Positions 23,367-35,809 of a stretch of DNA of 64,000 nucleotides are shown here, in pieces (the first letter of the stretch is position 1; each line of letters begins with the position of its first letter). This DNA is from Streptomyces sp. NBC_00425. Its GTDB lineage: Bacteria; Actinomycetota; Actinomycetes; Streptomycetales; Streptomycetaceae. The DNA lies in contig NZ_CP107928.1 of the NCBI RefSeq assembly GCF_036030735.1, forward strand, positions 7,812,001 through 7,876,000, in the 5' to 3' direction. The notes under the pieces are model-generated. The model worked only from the letters and a program-made list of their open reading frames with translations. It did not search any database and had not been told where the DNA came from. The position numbers were made by a program, and so were the translations under genes.

Positions 23367-24794
23367 GTGAGCGAGCAGCCCCCACGTCCCCGTAAGCCGG
23401 GCAAGCCCTACCGCCGGCCCCAGAAGGACCCCGTCCGTCTGCTGGCCTTCGAGGCCCTGCGTGCCGTGGACGAACGGGACGCCTACGCCAACCTCGTGCT
23501 GCCGCCGCTGCTGCGCAAGGCACGCGAGAAGGAGGGGCCCGAGAAGTTCGACGGGCGCGACGCGGCCCTCGCCACCGAGCTGGTCTACGGGACGCTGCGC
23601 CGGCAGGGGACGTACGACGCCGTGATCTCCGCGTGCGTCGACCGGCCCTTGCGCGAGGTGGATCCGCCGGTCCTCGACGTTCTGAGTCTCGGTGTGCACC
23701 AGCTGCTGGGGACCCGCATCCCGACCCACGCGGCCGTGTCCGCCTCGGTGGACCTCGCGCGGGTCGTGCTCGGCGACGGGCGCGCCAAGTTCGTCAACGC
23801 CGTGCTGCGCAAGGTGGCCCAGCACGACCTGGACGAGTGGATCGAGAAGGTCGCACCGCCCTACGACGACGACCCCGAGGACCACCTCGCCGTCGTGCAC
23901 TCGCACCCGCGCTGGGTGGTCTCCGCGCTGTGGGACTCCCTGGGCGGCGGGCGGGCCGGCATCGAGGACCTGCTGGAGGCCGACAACGAGCGGCCCGAGG
24001 TGACGCTCGTCGCCCGGCCCGGACGCGCCACGACCGAGGAGCTGCTCCGGGAGGACGCGGCGGTCGCCGGGCGCTGGTCGCCGTACGCCGTGCGGCTCAC
24101 CGAGGGCGGCGAGCCCGGCGCCATCGACGCCGTACGGGACGGGCGGGCGGGGGTGCAGGACGAGGGCAGCCAGCTCGTGGCGCTCGCCCTGGCCGCCGCG
24201 CCGCTCGACGGGCCCGACACGAAGTGGCTGGACGGCTGTGCCGGACCCGGCGGCAAGGCCGCGCTGCTCGCCGCTCTCGCCGCCGAGCGGGGGGCCGTCC
24301 TGCTCGCCTCCGAGAAGCAGCCGCACCGGGCGGGACTGGTCGCCAAGGCCCTGGCCGGCAATCCCGGGCCCTCCCAGGTCATCGCCGCCGACGGCACGCG
24401 CCCGCCGTGGCGGCCGGGGTCCTTCGACCGGGTGCTGATGGATGTGCCGTGCACGGGTCTCGGCGCGCTGCGCAGACGGCCCGAGGCGCGGTGGCGGCGC
24501 CGGCCGGAGGACCTCGACGGGTTCGCCCCGCTGCAGCGCGGGCTGCTGCGGACCGCGCTGGAGTCCGTCCGGATCGGCGGCGTCGTCGGATACGCCACCT
24601 GCTCGCCGCATCTCGCCGAGACCCGGGCCGTGGTGTCGGACATCCTCAAGCAGTACCCGCAGGCCGAGCTGATCGACGCGCGGCCGCTGCTGCCGGGCGT
24701 CCCGGCGCTGGGCGAGGGACCGGACGTCCAGCTGTGGCCGCATCTGCACGGCACCGACGCCATGTACCTGGCTCTGATCAGGAAGACCGGCTGA
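23367..24794 (+). CDS. rsmB: 16S rRNA (cytosine-967-C5)-methyltransferase RsmB/Sun
   Basis: RsmB methylates C967 of 16S rRNA with SAM. The 475-aa protein has an N-terminal NusB-like RNA-binding domain (about 30-165) and a Rossmann methyltransferase domain. The latter has SAM motif I DGCAGPGGKA, motif IV DVPCTGLG and motif VI GYATCSPH; both catalytic cysteines are present. The GTG at 23367 follows GGAG at 23353-23356. An open frame continues far upstream, but it overlaps fmt and is not coding. A strong bidirectional terminator follows. Confidence 0.93.
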   Translation: MSEQPPRPRKPGKPYRRPQKDPVRLLAFEALRAVDERDAYANLVLPPLLRKAREKEGPEKFDGRDAALATELVYGTLRRQGTYDAVISACVDRPLREVDPPVLDVLSLGVHQLLGTRIPTHAAVSASVDLARVVLGDGRAKFVNAVLRKVAQHDLDEWIEKVAPPYDDDPEDHLAVVHSHPRWVVSALWDSLGGGRAGIEDLLEADNERPEVTLVARPGRATTEELLREDAAVAGRWSPYAVRLTEGGEPGAIDAVRDGRAGVQDEGSQLVALALAAAPLDGPDTKWLDGCAGPGGKAALLAALAAERGAVLLASEKQPHRAGLVAKALAGNPGPSQVIAADGTRPPWRPGSFDRVLMDVPCTGLGALRRRPEARWRRRPEDLDGFAPLQRGLLRTALESVRIGGVVGYATCSPHLAETRAVVSDILKQYPQAELIDARPLLPGVPALGEGPDVQLWPHLHGTDAMYLALIRKTG

Positions 24795-24844
24795 CGTCCG
24801 CGCGCGAACCGTGCGAAAGGCCGGCTGAGGTCCGGACGGGCTCG

Positions 24845-24889
24845 CGCGGAAGCCGGCCGCACACCCATGGTGTGCGGCCGGCTTCCGCG
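24845..24889. terminator. Bidirectional terminator between rsmB and argG
   Basis: A perfect 21-bp stem (24845-24865 with 24869-24889) closes a 3-base loop, cat. It lies exactly between two convergent genes and is the longest perfect hairpin in the window. Confidence 0.88.
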
Positions 24890-24909
24890 TGGACGGGTGC
24901 CCGCTCGGG

Positions 24910-26391
<1,482 letters not shown>

Positions 26392-26400
<9 letters not shown>

Positions 26401-28554
26401 GGGCTCGTCCTTCCGGACTGTTCCGGGGTGCCCGTCCCCAGGGGCCGCCTCCGGGCGCCCGGCCGTCTCCCGGGACAGCCGGTGCGGCCACCACACCTTC
26501 GGACCGATGTCCAGGAACAGCGAGGTGACCAGCACCGACCGCACGATGAAGGTGTCCAGGAGGACACCCAGGGCCACGGCGAAGCCGATCTCCGCGAAGG
26601 CGACCATCGGCAGCGTGCCGAGGGCGGCGAAGGTGCCGGCCAGCACCAGCCCCGCCGAGGTGATCACGGCGCCGGTCGCCGCCAGGCCCGTCACCACGCC
26701 CGCGCGGGTGCCCTGCCGGGCGGCCTCCTCGCGGATGCGGGTGGTCAGGAAGATGTTGTAGTCGATGCCCAGGGCCACCAGGAACACGAAGACGAACAGC
26801 GGGAAGTCGGTGGCCTCGCCCGCGTAGTCGAAGACATGGCGGAACGCCAGCGCGCTGATGCCGAGGGCCGCGGCGAAGGACAGGATCACCGTCCCCACCA
26901 GCACCAGCGGGGCGATCAGGGCGCGCAGCAGCCCGCACAGGATCAGCAGGACCACGACCAGGACCAGCGGAATGATCAGAAGGTTGTCGTGCGTCGTCGC
27001 CTTGTCCATGTCCAGCAGGGCCGCCGTGCCGCCGCCCACCAGGGCGTCGGCGTCGGGCACCTCGTGCACCGCGTCCCGGACCCGCTCCACGGTCTGCTTC
27101 GCCGCCTCGCTGTCCGCCGGCGCGGTCATGGTCGCCTCGAGGAGCACCCGGCCCTCGTGAACGGGTTTCGCGCCCGGCGGCACACCGAGGGAGGTCGGCA
27201 CGACGCCCTCGGTCGCGGCGACCGTCCGGCGCACCTCTTTGGCCCGGTCCTGGTCGGAGACGATCATCAGTGGGTCCCCGCTGCCGGCGGGGAAGTACCG
27301 GCCCGACACCTTCTGGCCGGTGATCGAGTCCGGTGTGCCGGTGAAGGCGTCGGCGTTGCTGATGCCCTCCGCGCGCAGCTGGATCAGGCCGAGCGAGCAC
27401 ACCGCCAGCACGAGAGCCGTCACGGCCCAGATCATGCGCGGGCGGCGGGCGAAACTCCGGCCCGTGCGGGCCCAGACGCCGTGTTCGGTCGGTTCGTCCG
27501 AGCCGAAGTGCGGGATCACCGGCCAGAAGATCCAGCGCCCGCAGATGACCAGCAGGGCCGGGAAGAGCGTCATCATCGCGATCAGCGCCACCGCCACCCC
27601 GATGGCCGCGACCGGGCCGAGGCCGCGCGTGGAGTTCATCTCGGCGGCCAGCAGCACGAGCATGCTCAGGACGACCGTGGCGCCCGACGCCAGGACCGCG
27701 GGGCCCGCGCGGTGCAGGGCCAGGGCCATCGCCTCGTGCCGGTCCTCGTGACGGCGCAGCTCCTCCCGGTAACGGGCCACCAGCAGCAGGGCGTAGTCGG
27801 TGCCGGCGCCGAACACGAGCACGGTCAGGATGCCGGCGCTCTGCCCGTTCACCGTGAGGCCCGCGTGCTGGGCGAGGAAGTAGATGAGCGCCTGCGCGGT
27901 GAACAGGGCGGCGACCACGCCGATCACCGGGACGAGCAGAAGACTGGGGCTGCGATACGTGATCAGGAGCATGACGACGACCACCGCCATCGCCGACACC
28001 AGCAGCGTGGAGTCGATGCCCTCGAAGGCCTTCGAGAAGTCCGCCGACGTGCCGCCGGGGCCGGTGATGTGCACGGCCAGTCCGGCGCCGCCGTCGCCGA
28101 CGACGTCACGGATCGAGTCGACGGCCGGGGCGATGCGCTGCCAGCCGCTCTCGTCCATGGTGATGGGCACGAAGATCTGCGCGGCCCGCGGATCGGTCGC
28201 ACGGTCGTAGACGGGTCCGCGGGTCTCGGCGCCCCGGATGCCGTGGTCGTGGAGCCCCCTGATCTCGGCCGCGTCACGGTCGATCGCGGCCCGGTCCTGC
28301 ACCGTCAGGCCGCCGTCACGGGCGTACACGACGACGGCGGGGATCTGTTCGGGCCGGAAGTCCTTCGAGATCTCCAGGACCTGGGTGGACTCCGCCGAGC
28401 CCGGCAGCCAGGAGGCCGCGTCGTTGTCCTGCGCGTCGGCGAGCTTCTGTGCGAAGGGCGCGGTCAGGAACAGCACCACCACCCACAGCGCCAGCACCAG
28501 CCACTTCGCACGCCGCCCGCAGACGAGGTGGGCGATACCGCGGTTCCCGGTCAT
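26392..28554 (-). CDS. MMPL/RND family exporter
   Basis: The 720-aa protein has the duplicated layout of MMPL transporters. Each half has one TM helix, a large extracytoplasmic loop and five more TM helices. The first TM is around residues 15-35 (WLVLALWVVVLFLT), the loops span about 36-180 and 365-505, and GTDYALLL and GIDYNIFL are the paired motif blocks in TM4 and TM10. Relatives move lipids, drugs or siderophores, driven by protons; the substrate is unknown. The ATG at 28554 is preceded by a G-rich ribosome site. It lies directly upstream of argG with 27 bases between coding regions. Confidence 0.85.
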
Positions 28555-28703
28555 GACCACCCCCCGAACCGGTCTGAGACCGCCGCGCGGGACCGCGCCC
28601 TGTGCGGGGCGCGCCGGCCTGCGTGATCGGCCGGGGCGGGCCCGTGGACGAGGCACCACGTTCCCCCCGCGGAACCGGTGCCCGCAACCCCCGGGGGGCA
28701 TGG

Positions 28704-28709
28704 CAGGCT
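28704..28709 (+). promoter_or_regulatory. Possible leaderless promoter -10 for rpe
   Basis: CAGGCT followed by six bases and the ATG at 28716 repeats the spacing seen upstream of the M24 gene at 1181. No Shine-Dalgarno is present. Confidence 0.25.
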
Positions 28710-28715
28710 TGGGTC

Positions 28716-29402
28716 ATGGCCCCGCAGATCAACCCCAGCATCCTGTCCGCCGACTTCGCCCGCCTTGCGGACGAGGCGAAGGCGGTCGAAGGAGCCGACT
28801 GGCTCCACGTCGACGTGATGGACAACCATTTCGTCCCGAACCTCACGCTCGGTGTGCCGGTCGTAGAGTCACTGGCCCGTGCGACGGACACTCCGCTGGA
28901 CTGCCATCTGATGATCGAGGCCCCCGATCGATGGGCCCCGCAGTACGTCGAGGCGGGCGCCTCGTCCGTCACCTTCCATGTCGAGGCGGCCGCCGCCCCG
29001 GTGCGACTCGCACGCGAGATCCGCGCGAAGGGCGCCCGCGCCTCCATGGCGCTCAGGCCCGCGACGCCCATCGAGCCGTACGAGGACCTGCTGCCCGAAC
29101 TCGACATGCTGCTGATCATGACCGTCGAACCGGGCTTCGGGGGTCAGGCCTTTCTCGACATCATGCTGCCCAAGATCCGCCGCACCCGCGAGTTGATCAG
29201 CAAGCACGGACTCGACCTCTGGCTGCAGATCGACGGCGGGGTGTCGGCCTCGACGATCGAGCGGTGCGCCGAGGCGGGCGCCGACGTCTTCGTGGCCGGA
29301 TCCGCCGTCTACGGGGCCGAGGATCCGGCCGAGGCGGTGCGTGGCCTGCGGGCTCAGGCGGAGAAGGCGACCCGGGGAGCCTCATGGGCGTGCCGCCACT
29401 GA
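28716..29402 (+). CDS. rpe: Ribulose-phosphate 3-epimerase
   Basis: Rpe interconverts ribulose 5-phosphate and xylulose 5-phosphate in the pentose phosphate pathway. The 228-aa TIM barrel shows the expected metal and catalytic blocks: [29 protein letters not shown] and QIDGGV. The ATG at 28716 gives the family start ([13 protein letters not shown]). It stands between a divergent exporter gene and a SorC regulator. Confidence 0.95.
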   Translation: MAPQINPSILSADFARLADEAKAVEGADWLHVDVMDNHFVPNLTLGVPVVESLARATDTPLDCHLMIEAPDRWAPQYVEAGASSVTFHVEAAAAPVRLAREIRAKGARASMALRPATPIEPYEDLLPELDMLLIMTVEPGFGGQAFLDIMLPKIRRTRELISKHGLDLWLQIDGGVSASTIERCAEAGADVFVAGSAVYGAEDPAEAVRGLRAQAEKATRGASWACRH

Positions 29403-29432
29403 ACCGACCAGTTACCGACAGGAATGTGAACG

Positions 29433-29446
29433 GCTCTCATCAGAGC
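29433..29446. promoter_or_regulatory. Small inverted repeat upstream of the SorC regulator gene
   Basis: GCTCT-CATC-AGAGC lies 70 bases before the regulator start. It could be an autoregulatory operator; there is no independent support. Confidence 0.25.
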
Positions 29447-29516
29447 TGATCAACTGCGCCGGATCTGCGAGGATGAACGGCGTATCCAGAGTGTGAACAG
29501 CAGTGAGGAGATCGCC

Positions 29517-30536
29517 GTGTCGGGTATGTCGGCGGGCCGGTCAGCCATGCGGATGGGACCCGCTGAGCTGGTGCAGGCGGCGGCCATGGCCCGCCGCTTC
29601 TACCTAGAGGGAAAGTCCAAGATCCAGATCGCGGAGGAGTTCGGCGTCAGCCGCTTCAAGGTGGCCCGGGTGCTGGAGACCGCCCTCGAACGGGATCTCG
29701 TACGGATCGAGATCCGCGTGCCGGCCGAACTGGACGCGGAGCGCTCCGACGCGCTCCGCGCCCGCTACGGCCTCAGGCACGCCGTCGTGGTCGAGTCCCC
29801 GGCCGAGGCCGAGGAGGCCACGGATCCCGAGAACCTGGGAGAGGTGGCCGCCGACCTGCTCGGCGAACTGGTCGACGAGGGGGACGTGCTGGGGCTGGCC
29901 TGGGGCCGGTCCACCATCCACATGGCGGCGGCGCTGGACCGGCTGCCGCCCTGCACGGTCGTGCAGCTGACGGGTGTGTACGACGCCGGCACCGCCGAGC
30001 GCGGCTCGGTCGAGGCCGTCCGCCGCGCCGCCCAGGTGTCCGGCGGCGACGCCCACCCCATCTACGCGCCGATGCTGCTGCCGGACGTGGCCACCGCGAC
30101 CGCGCTGCGCCACCAGACCGGGATCGCCCGGGCCTTCGAGTACTTCGACAAGGTCACGGTCGCCTGTGTCTCCATCGGCTCCTGGGAGCCGGGCATCTCG
30201 ACGGTGCACGACATGCTGAGCGACGAGGAGCGGGCGCACTACGCCTCGCTCGGCGTCGCCGCGGAGATGTCCGCGCACCTCTTCGACGCCGACGGCCGCA
30301 GGGTCGGACGCGACCTCGGGGAGCGGTGCATCACCGTCAAGACGGACCAGTTGCGCAGGATTCCCGAGGTCGTCGCGATCGCGGGCGGCCAGCGCAAGGC
30401 CGCCGCGATCGACGCCGTGCTGCGGTCCGGGCTCGTCACCAGCCTGGTGACGGACACCTCCGCGGCCGACTATCTGATGACGGCGGGGCCGACGCCCAAG
30501 TCGGCCCTCAACCGGGCTGATCCGGACGGGAGCTGA
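29517..30536 (+). CDS. SorC/DeoR-type sugar-binding transcriptional regulator
   Basis: The 339-aa protein has an N-terminal helix-turn-helix (SKIQIAEEFGVSRFKVARVLE, about residues 31-51) and a SorC-type sugar-phosphate-binding domain (about 80-335), with GLAWGRST as the phosphate-loop block. The GTG at 29517 was chosen because GAGGAG lies at 29505-29510; an in-frame GTG at 29493 would extend it by eight residues. From memory a homologue lies beside rpe in S. coelicolor, so control of pentose-phosphate genes is plausible, but the ligand is unknown. A hairpin follows the stop. Confidence 0.88.
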   Translation: MSGMSAGRSAMRMGPAELVQAAAMARRFYLEGKSKIQIAEEFGVSRFKVARVLETALERDLVRIEIRVPAELDAERSDALRARYGLRHAVVVESPAEAEEATDPENLGEVAADLLGELVDEGDVLGLAWGRSTIHMAAALDRLPPCTVVQLTGVYDAGTAERGSVEAVRRAAQVSGGDAHPIYAPMLLPDVATATALRHQTGIARAFEYFDKVTVACVSIGSWEPGISTVHDMLSDEERAHYASLGVAAEMSAHLFDADGRRVGRDLGERCITVKTDQLRRIPEVVAIAGGQRKAAAIDAVLRSGLVTSLVTDTSAADYLMTAGPTPKSALNRADPDGS

Positions 30537-30544
30537 CGGACGAT

Positions 30545-30579
30545 CAGAGGGGGGCGGTCACGGGGGCCGCCCCCCTCTG
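30545..30579 (+). terminator. Hairpin after the SorC regulator gene
   Basis: A 13-bp stem (cagaggggggcgg with ccgcccccctctg) and a 9-base loop start eight bases after the stop. A C/T-rich stretch follows. Confidence 0.75.
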
Positions 30580-30660
30580 CCGTTCCCCCCGCCCCTGTGC
30601 TGTTCCCCCGCGCCTTTGCTCTTCCCCCCACCACCACGACTGGCTCAGGACGGTGCCTGT

Positions 30661-30966
30661 ATGACGGAGCACGTGCTCACGCTGGACCTCGACGGCGTCA
30701 CGGACAAGGCGGACCTGATGGACCGCTGCGCCCGGCACCTGGAGCTGTCCGACCGGTTCGCGCGCAACTGGGACGCCCTCGCCGAAAGTCTCACCGGCCT
30801 GCCGGACGGACCCGAGTCCGGACCCGTGCTGGTCGTCGTGCGGAACTGGCGGCGCTACGCCGGGGCGCGGCCGGAGGAGTGGGAGATCGCGCAGGAGGTG
30901 TTCGCCTCGGCGGCGGACCGGACCCCCGCGCTGTCGGTCGTGCTCGCCCTCGGAGGATCCTCCTAA
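30661..30966 (+). CDS. Barstar-family ribonuclease inhibitor, orphan
   Basis: The 101-aa protein fits the barstar family, which blocks barnase-type RNases. The hallmark helix 2 region LSDRFARNWDALAESLTGLP is near residues 30-50 and the beta-strand block PVLVVVRNWRRY follows. No barnase-like gene is next to it. Streptomyces genomes often carry barstar paralogues, some for secreted RNase Sa-type enzymes and some without a known target. The ATG at 30661 has AGGACGG upstream; the open frame extends 15 codons further. guaB1 follows 130 bases later. Confidence 0.82.
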   Translation: MTEHVLTLDLDGVTDKADLMDRCARHLELSDRFARNWDALAESLTGLPDGPESGPVLVVVRNWRRYAGARPEEWEIAQEVFASAADRTPALSVVLALGGSS

Positions 30967-31054
30967 CACCCGGTGAGCTGCTTGGACGTTCCGTCCGGGC
31001 ATCACGTCGGCGCCTTCGTGGGAGAATGAAGTACGTGCTTCTCCCCCTGGCTGA

Positions 31055-32536
<1,482 letters not shown>

Positions 32537-32682
32537 CTCGGCGGCACGCTCCGCCGGCCAGGCCGGATCGGGCCGGGCCGGGTCGGGCCGGGTCGCGGTC
32601 CGTGGCCGCTCGTCGCGCCCGCGCGGCGGAGCCGCACGTCGACACGGCTCCGCACCCCTCGAACGGGTGCGTTCAGCTGGCC

Positions 32683-32742
32683 CGCAACGAAACAGGCGCC
32701 CCAGCGCGACAGACGCAACGATCTTGCGTGTGTGCGCAAGGT
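32683..32742 (+). promoter_or_regulatory. Phased CGCAA operator array upstream of the permease-Lrp operon
   Basis: CGCAACGAA (32683), CGCAACGAT (32714) and CGCAAGG (32735) lie 31 and 21 bases apart, close to whole helical turns. TTGCG half-sites add inverted symmetry (CGCAA-N5-TTGCG-N6-CGCAA at 32714-32739). The same arrangement occurs upstream of the DavA-like gene at 42677-42737. The rest of the 350-base gap after guaB1 is GC-rich and shows nothing else. Confidence 0.6.
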
Positions 32743-32749
32743 TGCAGCA

Positions 32750-32779
32750 TTACGAGCGCGACGGCCCTGCTCGTACAGT
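32750..32779 (+). promoter_or_regulatory. Candidate promoter of the permease-Lrp operon
   Basis: TTACGA (32750-32755), 18 bases, then TACAGT (32774-32779). The -35 begins 15 bases after the start of the third CGCAA site, exactly as at the DavA-like promoter. Confidence 0.5.
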
Positions 32780-32887
32780 CGTGCGCTGTACGTGGCGTGG
32801 CGGGGACCCCGCTCGGTGGGTCCCCGCTCGCGCGGGTGCGCCGCCGGTCCCCGTCGCGCCGAGAGGCAGCGACGAAGGAGTCAGCGC

Positions 32888-34363
32888 GTGCTCGACCAAG
32901 GCGCACCCGCGCAGCAGAGCAGTCACACCGCCTCGGCGCGCCCGGGGGCCGTCGCACGGCTGATGCGGCGCAAACCCGTGGAACGCCTGGTGGCCGAGGG
33001 CGGCCAGGGGGAGGGAGGGGCCCTCCGGCGCACTCTCGGACTGTGGCAGCTCACCATGATCAGCATTGGTGCCACGCTCGGCACCGGCATCTTCGTCGTC
33101 CTCGGCGAAGCCGTTCCCAAGGCCGGTCCGGCCGTCACCCTCTCGTTCGTGATCGCCGGTCTCACCGCGCTCTTCTCCGCGCTGTCCTATGCCGAGCTGG
33201 CCGGCACGATCCCCGTCGCAGGGTCCTCGTACTCGTATGCGTACGCAACGATGGGCGAGCTGATCGCCTGGATCTGCGGCTGGTGTCTGGTGCTGGAGTA
33301 CGGCGTCTCGGTCGCCGCCGTCGCCGTCGGCTGGGGCGAGTACCTCAACGAACTGCTCGACGGGACGATCGGCGTGACCATCCCGGACGTGCTGAGCGCG
33401 CCGCCCGGCGACGGGGGCGTCTTCAACCTGCCCGCCCTGGTCGTCGTCCTGCTGGCCATGGCGTTCCTGCTGGGCGGGGCCAAGGAGTCGGCGCGCGCCA
33501 ACACCGTCATGGTGACCGTGAAGATCGCCGCCCTGGTGCTGTTCTGCGCCATCGGCGTCCAGGGTTTCCGCTCCGGCAACTACGCGCACTTCATGCCGCT
33601 CGGCATGGCGGGCGTCAGCGCCGCGGGAGCCACCCTGTTCTTCTCCTACATCGGCTTCGACGCCGCCTCCACCGCCGGCGAGGAGGCCAAGAACGCGCAG
33701 CGCGACCTGCCGCGGGCCATCATGCTCTCGCTGGTCATCGTCACCGCGCTGTACGTCCTCGTCGCCGCCGTGGCCGTCGGCGCAAAGCCCTGGCAGCGGT
33801 TCGGCGACTCCGAGGCCGCGCTCACGCAGATCATGCGAGAGGTGACGGGGCAGTCCTTCTGGGGGACGCTCCTCGCCTTCTGCGCCGTCATCGCCATCGC
33901 CAGCGTCGTGCTGACCGTGCTGTACGGGCAGACCCGCATCCTGTTCGCGATGTCCCGGGACGGCCTGGTGCCGAGGGTGTTCTCGAAGGTCCACCCGAAG
34001 ACGGGCACGCCCCGCGCCAACACGGTCGTCGTGTCGCTGTTCTGCGGCGTCCTGGCCGCGGCCGTCCCGCTGGGGCAGCTCGCGGACGCGACCAGCATCG
34101 GCACGCTGTTCGCGTTCGGACTCGTCAACATCGCGGTCGTGGTGCTGCGCCGGACCCGTCCCGAGATGCCGCGGACCTTCCGGGTTCCGCTGTCCCCGGT
34201 CCTGCCGGCCCTGGGCTTCGGCTTCTGCGTCTGGATGATGGGCAGCCTGTCGGCCGTCACCTGGGCGGTGTTCGGTGTCTGGATGGCGGTCGGGCTCGTG
34301 TTCTACTTCCTTTACGGCCACCGCCGCTCCCGACTCGCGACCCCCGCGCCATCTGAGAAGTGA
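32888..34363 (+). CDS. APC-family permease, cationic amino acid (CAT) type
   Basis: The 491-aa protein has about 12 to 13 TM helices. It begins the APC core with LGLWQLTMISIGATLGTGIFV, the unwound TM1 substrate motif GxGIF. Blocks such as YAELAGTIPVAGSSYSYAY and FFSYIGFDAASTAGEEAKN are typical of the CAT/YfnA branch, which often carries lysine, arginine or other amino acids. The GTG at 32888 has AAGGAG seven bases upstream. An Lrp regulator gene follows ten bases after the stop, so they form an operon. The promoter carries a CGCAA array. Confidence 0.88.
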   Translation: MLDQGAPAQQSSHTASARPGAVARLMRRKPVERLVAEGGQGEGGALRRTLGLWQLTMISIGATLGTGIFVVLGEAVPKAGPAVTLSFVIAGLTALFSALSYAELAGTIPVAGSSYSYAYATMGELIAWICGWCLVLEYGVSVAAVAVGWGEYLNELLDGTIGVTIPDVLSAPPGDGGVFNLPALVVVLLAMAFLLGGAKESARANTVMVTVKIAALVLFCAIGVQGFRSGNYAHFMPLGMAGVSAAGATLFFSYIGFDAASTAGEEAKNAQRDLPRAIMLSLVIVTALYVLVAAVAVGAKPWQRFGDSEAALTQIMREVTGQSFWGTLLAFCAVIAIASVVLTVLYGQTRILFAMSRDGLVPRVFSKVHPKTGTPRANTVVVSLFCGVLAAAVPLGQLADATSIGTLFAFGLVNIAVVVLRRTRPEMPRTFRVPLSPVLPALGFGFCVWMMGSLSAVTWAVFGVWMAVGLVFYFLYGHRRSRLATPAPSEK

Positions 34364-34373
34364 ACGACCCACT

Positions 34374-34826
34374 GTGTTGAACGATCTCGACGAACGCATC
34401 GTGCACGCCCTCGCCGAGGACGCCCGCCGCTCCTTCGCGGACATCGGGCAGCTGGTCGGCCTGTCCGCGCCCGCCGTGAAGCGGCGCGTGGACCGGCTGC
34501 GGGCCACCGGCGCCATCACCGGCTTCACCGTGCGGGTCGACCCTGCCGCCCTCGGCTGGGAGACCGAGGGGTTCGTCGAGATCTACTGCCGGCGCAACAC
34601 CTCCCCGGAGACCATCCAGCGCGGGCTGGAGCGCTACCAGGAGGTCGTCGCCGCCTCCACCGTCACCGGTGAGGCGGACGCGGTGGCGCAGGTCTTCGCC
34701 GCCGACATGCGCCACTTCGAGCGCGTCCTCGAGCGCATCGCGGGCGAGCCGTTCGTGGAGCGGACGAAGTCCGTGCTGGTGCTCTCCCCGCTGCTGCGCC
34801 GCTTCTCCGCGGGCTCGCCGACCTGA
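34374..34826 (+). CDS. Lrp/AsnC-family regulator
   Basis: The 150-aa protein has an N-terminal helix-turn-helix (SFADIGQLVGLSAPAVKRRVDRL, about residues 22-44) and a C-terminal RAM ligand domain. Lrp proteins form octameric discs that wrap DNA with helically phased sites and sense amino acids. The GTG at 34374 lies ten bases after the permease stop; a TTG follows directly. The coupling suggests that it senses the imported amino acid. It is the best candidate to bind the phased CGCAA arrays at 32683 and 42677; this is inference. Confidence 0.88.
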   Translation: MLNDLDERIVHALAEDARRSFADIGQLVGLSAPAVKRRVDRLRATGAITGFTVRVDPAALGWETEGFVEIYCRRNTSPETIQRGLERYQEVVAASTVTGEADAVAQVFAADMRHFERVLERIAGEPFVERTKSVLVLSPLLRRFSAGSPT

Positions 34827-34857
34827 GCCGACCCGAGCCGAGCGGGCCTGCGGCGGC

Positions 34858-35598
34858 CTACTCGGCCGTCTTGCGGGCGAGGGCGTTGTTCCCTATCGAG
34901 TTGTGCACGCTGAAGCTGACGGCGTCCGGGCGGTAGCGGTCGTCCGACCATTCCACCGGCCGTCCTTCGCGGGTCGTGGTGACCCGGCGGACCCGCAGCA
35001 GGGGGCTCGTGCGGCGGATGCCGAGGAGGTCGGCGTCCTGGGCGCCCGCCGCCACCGCGTCGATGACGTGCTCTCCGTAGGCGAAGACCAGGCCGGTGTC
35101 GTCGAGGAGGCGCTGGGTCACCGAGGGGCAGTCCGGTTCGATCGACTCGACGGCCGGGGAGATCCAGTCCGCGTACACGGTCCGCTCCAGAAGCACCGGC
35201 TCGCCGTCCAGGCCGCGCAGCCGCAGGACGCGCAACACGGGCGTGCCGGCGCGCAGATGGAGATGCACGGCGTCCTCGGCGGTGGCCGGGCGGTACTCCT
35301 GGGCGACCACCCGGCCACTCGCCTCGCGGCCCATCGCCCGCGCCCACTGGGCGAAGCTGCGCAGCTCGGCGAAGCTCTGGCTGCGGCGGCTGGCCAGGAC
35401 CACGCGGCGGGCGCCCTGGCGTGAGCCGATCAGCCCCTCGGCGGTCAGTGCCGCCACGGCCTGGCGGACCGTGCCGCGGGAGACGCCGTAGTGCGCCGCG
35501 AGGTCGGTTTCGGCGGGCAGCCGCGCGCCGACCGCGTACTCTCCGCGGTCGATCGCCCGGCGCAGCTCGTCGGCGATCTCCTCGTGCAGCGCGGCCAT
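34858..35598 (-). CDS. GntR/HutC (UTRA) family repressor
   Basis: The 246-aa protein has a GntR winged helix at the N-terminus (residues about 3-70; GARLPAETDLAAHYGVSRGT, VRQAVAALTAEGLI) and a UTRA effector domain (about 90-235). HutC-type regulators bind sites of the form GT-N-TAGAC and usually respond to small phosphorylated or carboxylated metabolites. The ATG at 35598 has a GAGGGGAA ribosome site. It is divergent from an ABC-transporter operon whose promoter carries a matching palindrome, so it probably represses that operon. PhnR/PhnF-type regulators of phosphorus-compound uptake have the same domain layout. Confidence 0.88.
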   Translation of the reverse strand: MAALHEEIADELRRAIDRGEYAVGARLPAETDLAAHYGVSRGTVRQAVAALTAEGLIGSRQGARRVVLASRRSQSFAELRSFAQWARAMGREASGRVVAQEYRPATAEDAVHLHLRAGTPVLRVLRLRGLDGEPVLLERTVYADWISPAVESIEPDCPSVTQRLLDDTGLVFAYGEHVIDAVAAGAQDADLLGIRRTSPLLRVRRVTTTREGRPVEWSDDRYRPDAVSFSVHNSIGNNALARKTAE

Positions 35599-35743
35599 GC
35601 TTCCCCTCGGCGTCGACAGCTGTACACAGCCTGACCAGCCTAGTCGACCTGCAGGGCTGCTCGGCGGCAGTCGCAACTGTGCGTGAAATCGGGGCTCAGG
35701 GTTTCGCCAGTGTTTACGAAGGGGACACCAGCGGCGTGCGTAC

Positions 35744-35775
35744 TGAGGCGAACTTGTTCAGACAAGTTCGCCTCA
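35744..35775. promoter_or_regulatory. Perfect 14-bp inverted repeat, GntR/HutC-type operator
   Basis: TGAGGCGAACTTGT (35744-35757), the spacer TCAG, then ACAAGTTCGCCTCA (35762-35775). The core TTGTTCAGACAA fits the GT-N2-AGAC form of HutC-subfamily operators. It lies 35 bases upstream of the ABC substrate-binding gene. As RNA it would also form a hairpin, but its position before the first gene favours an operator. Confidence 0.75.
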
Positions 35776-35809
35776 TCTCCTGCATTCTCGCGCGTCCCCT
35801 GGAGAAGCC

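Noticed and set aside
35756..35770. Possible PHO box (GTTCA and GTTCG) upstream of the ABC operon
   Set aside because: The repeat distance is 10, not the 11 bases of PHO-box direct repeat units, and the sequence is fully explained by the palindrome.
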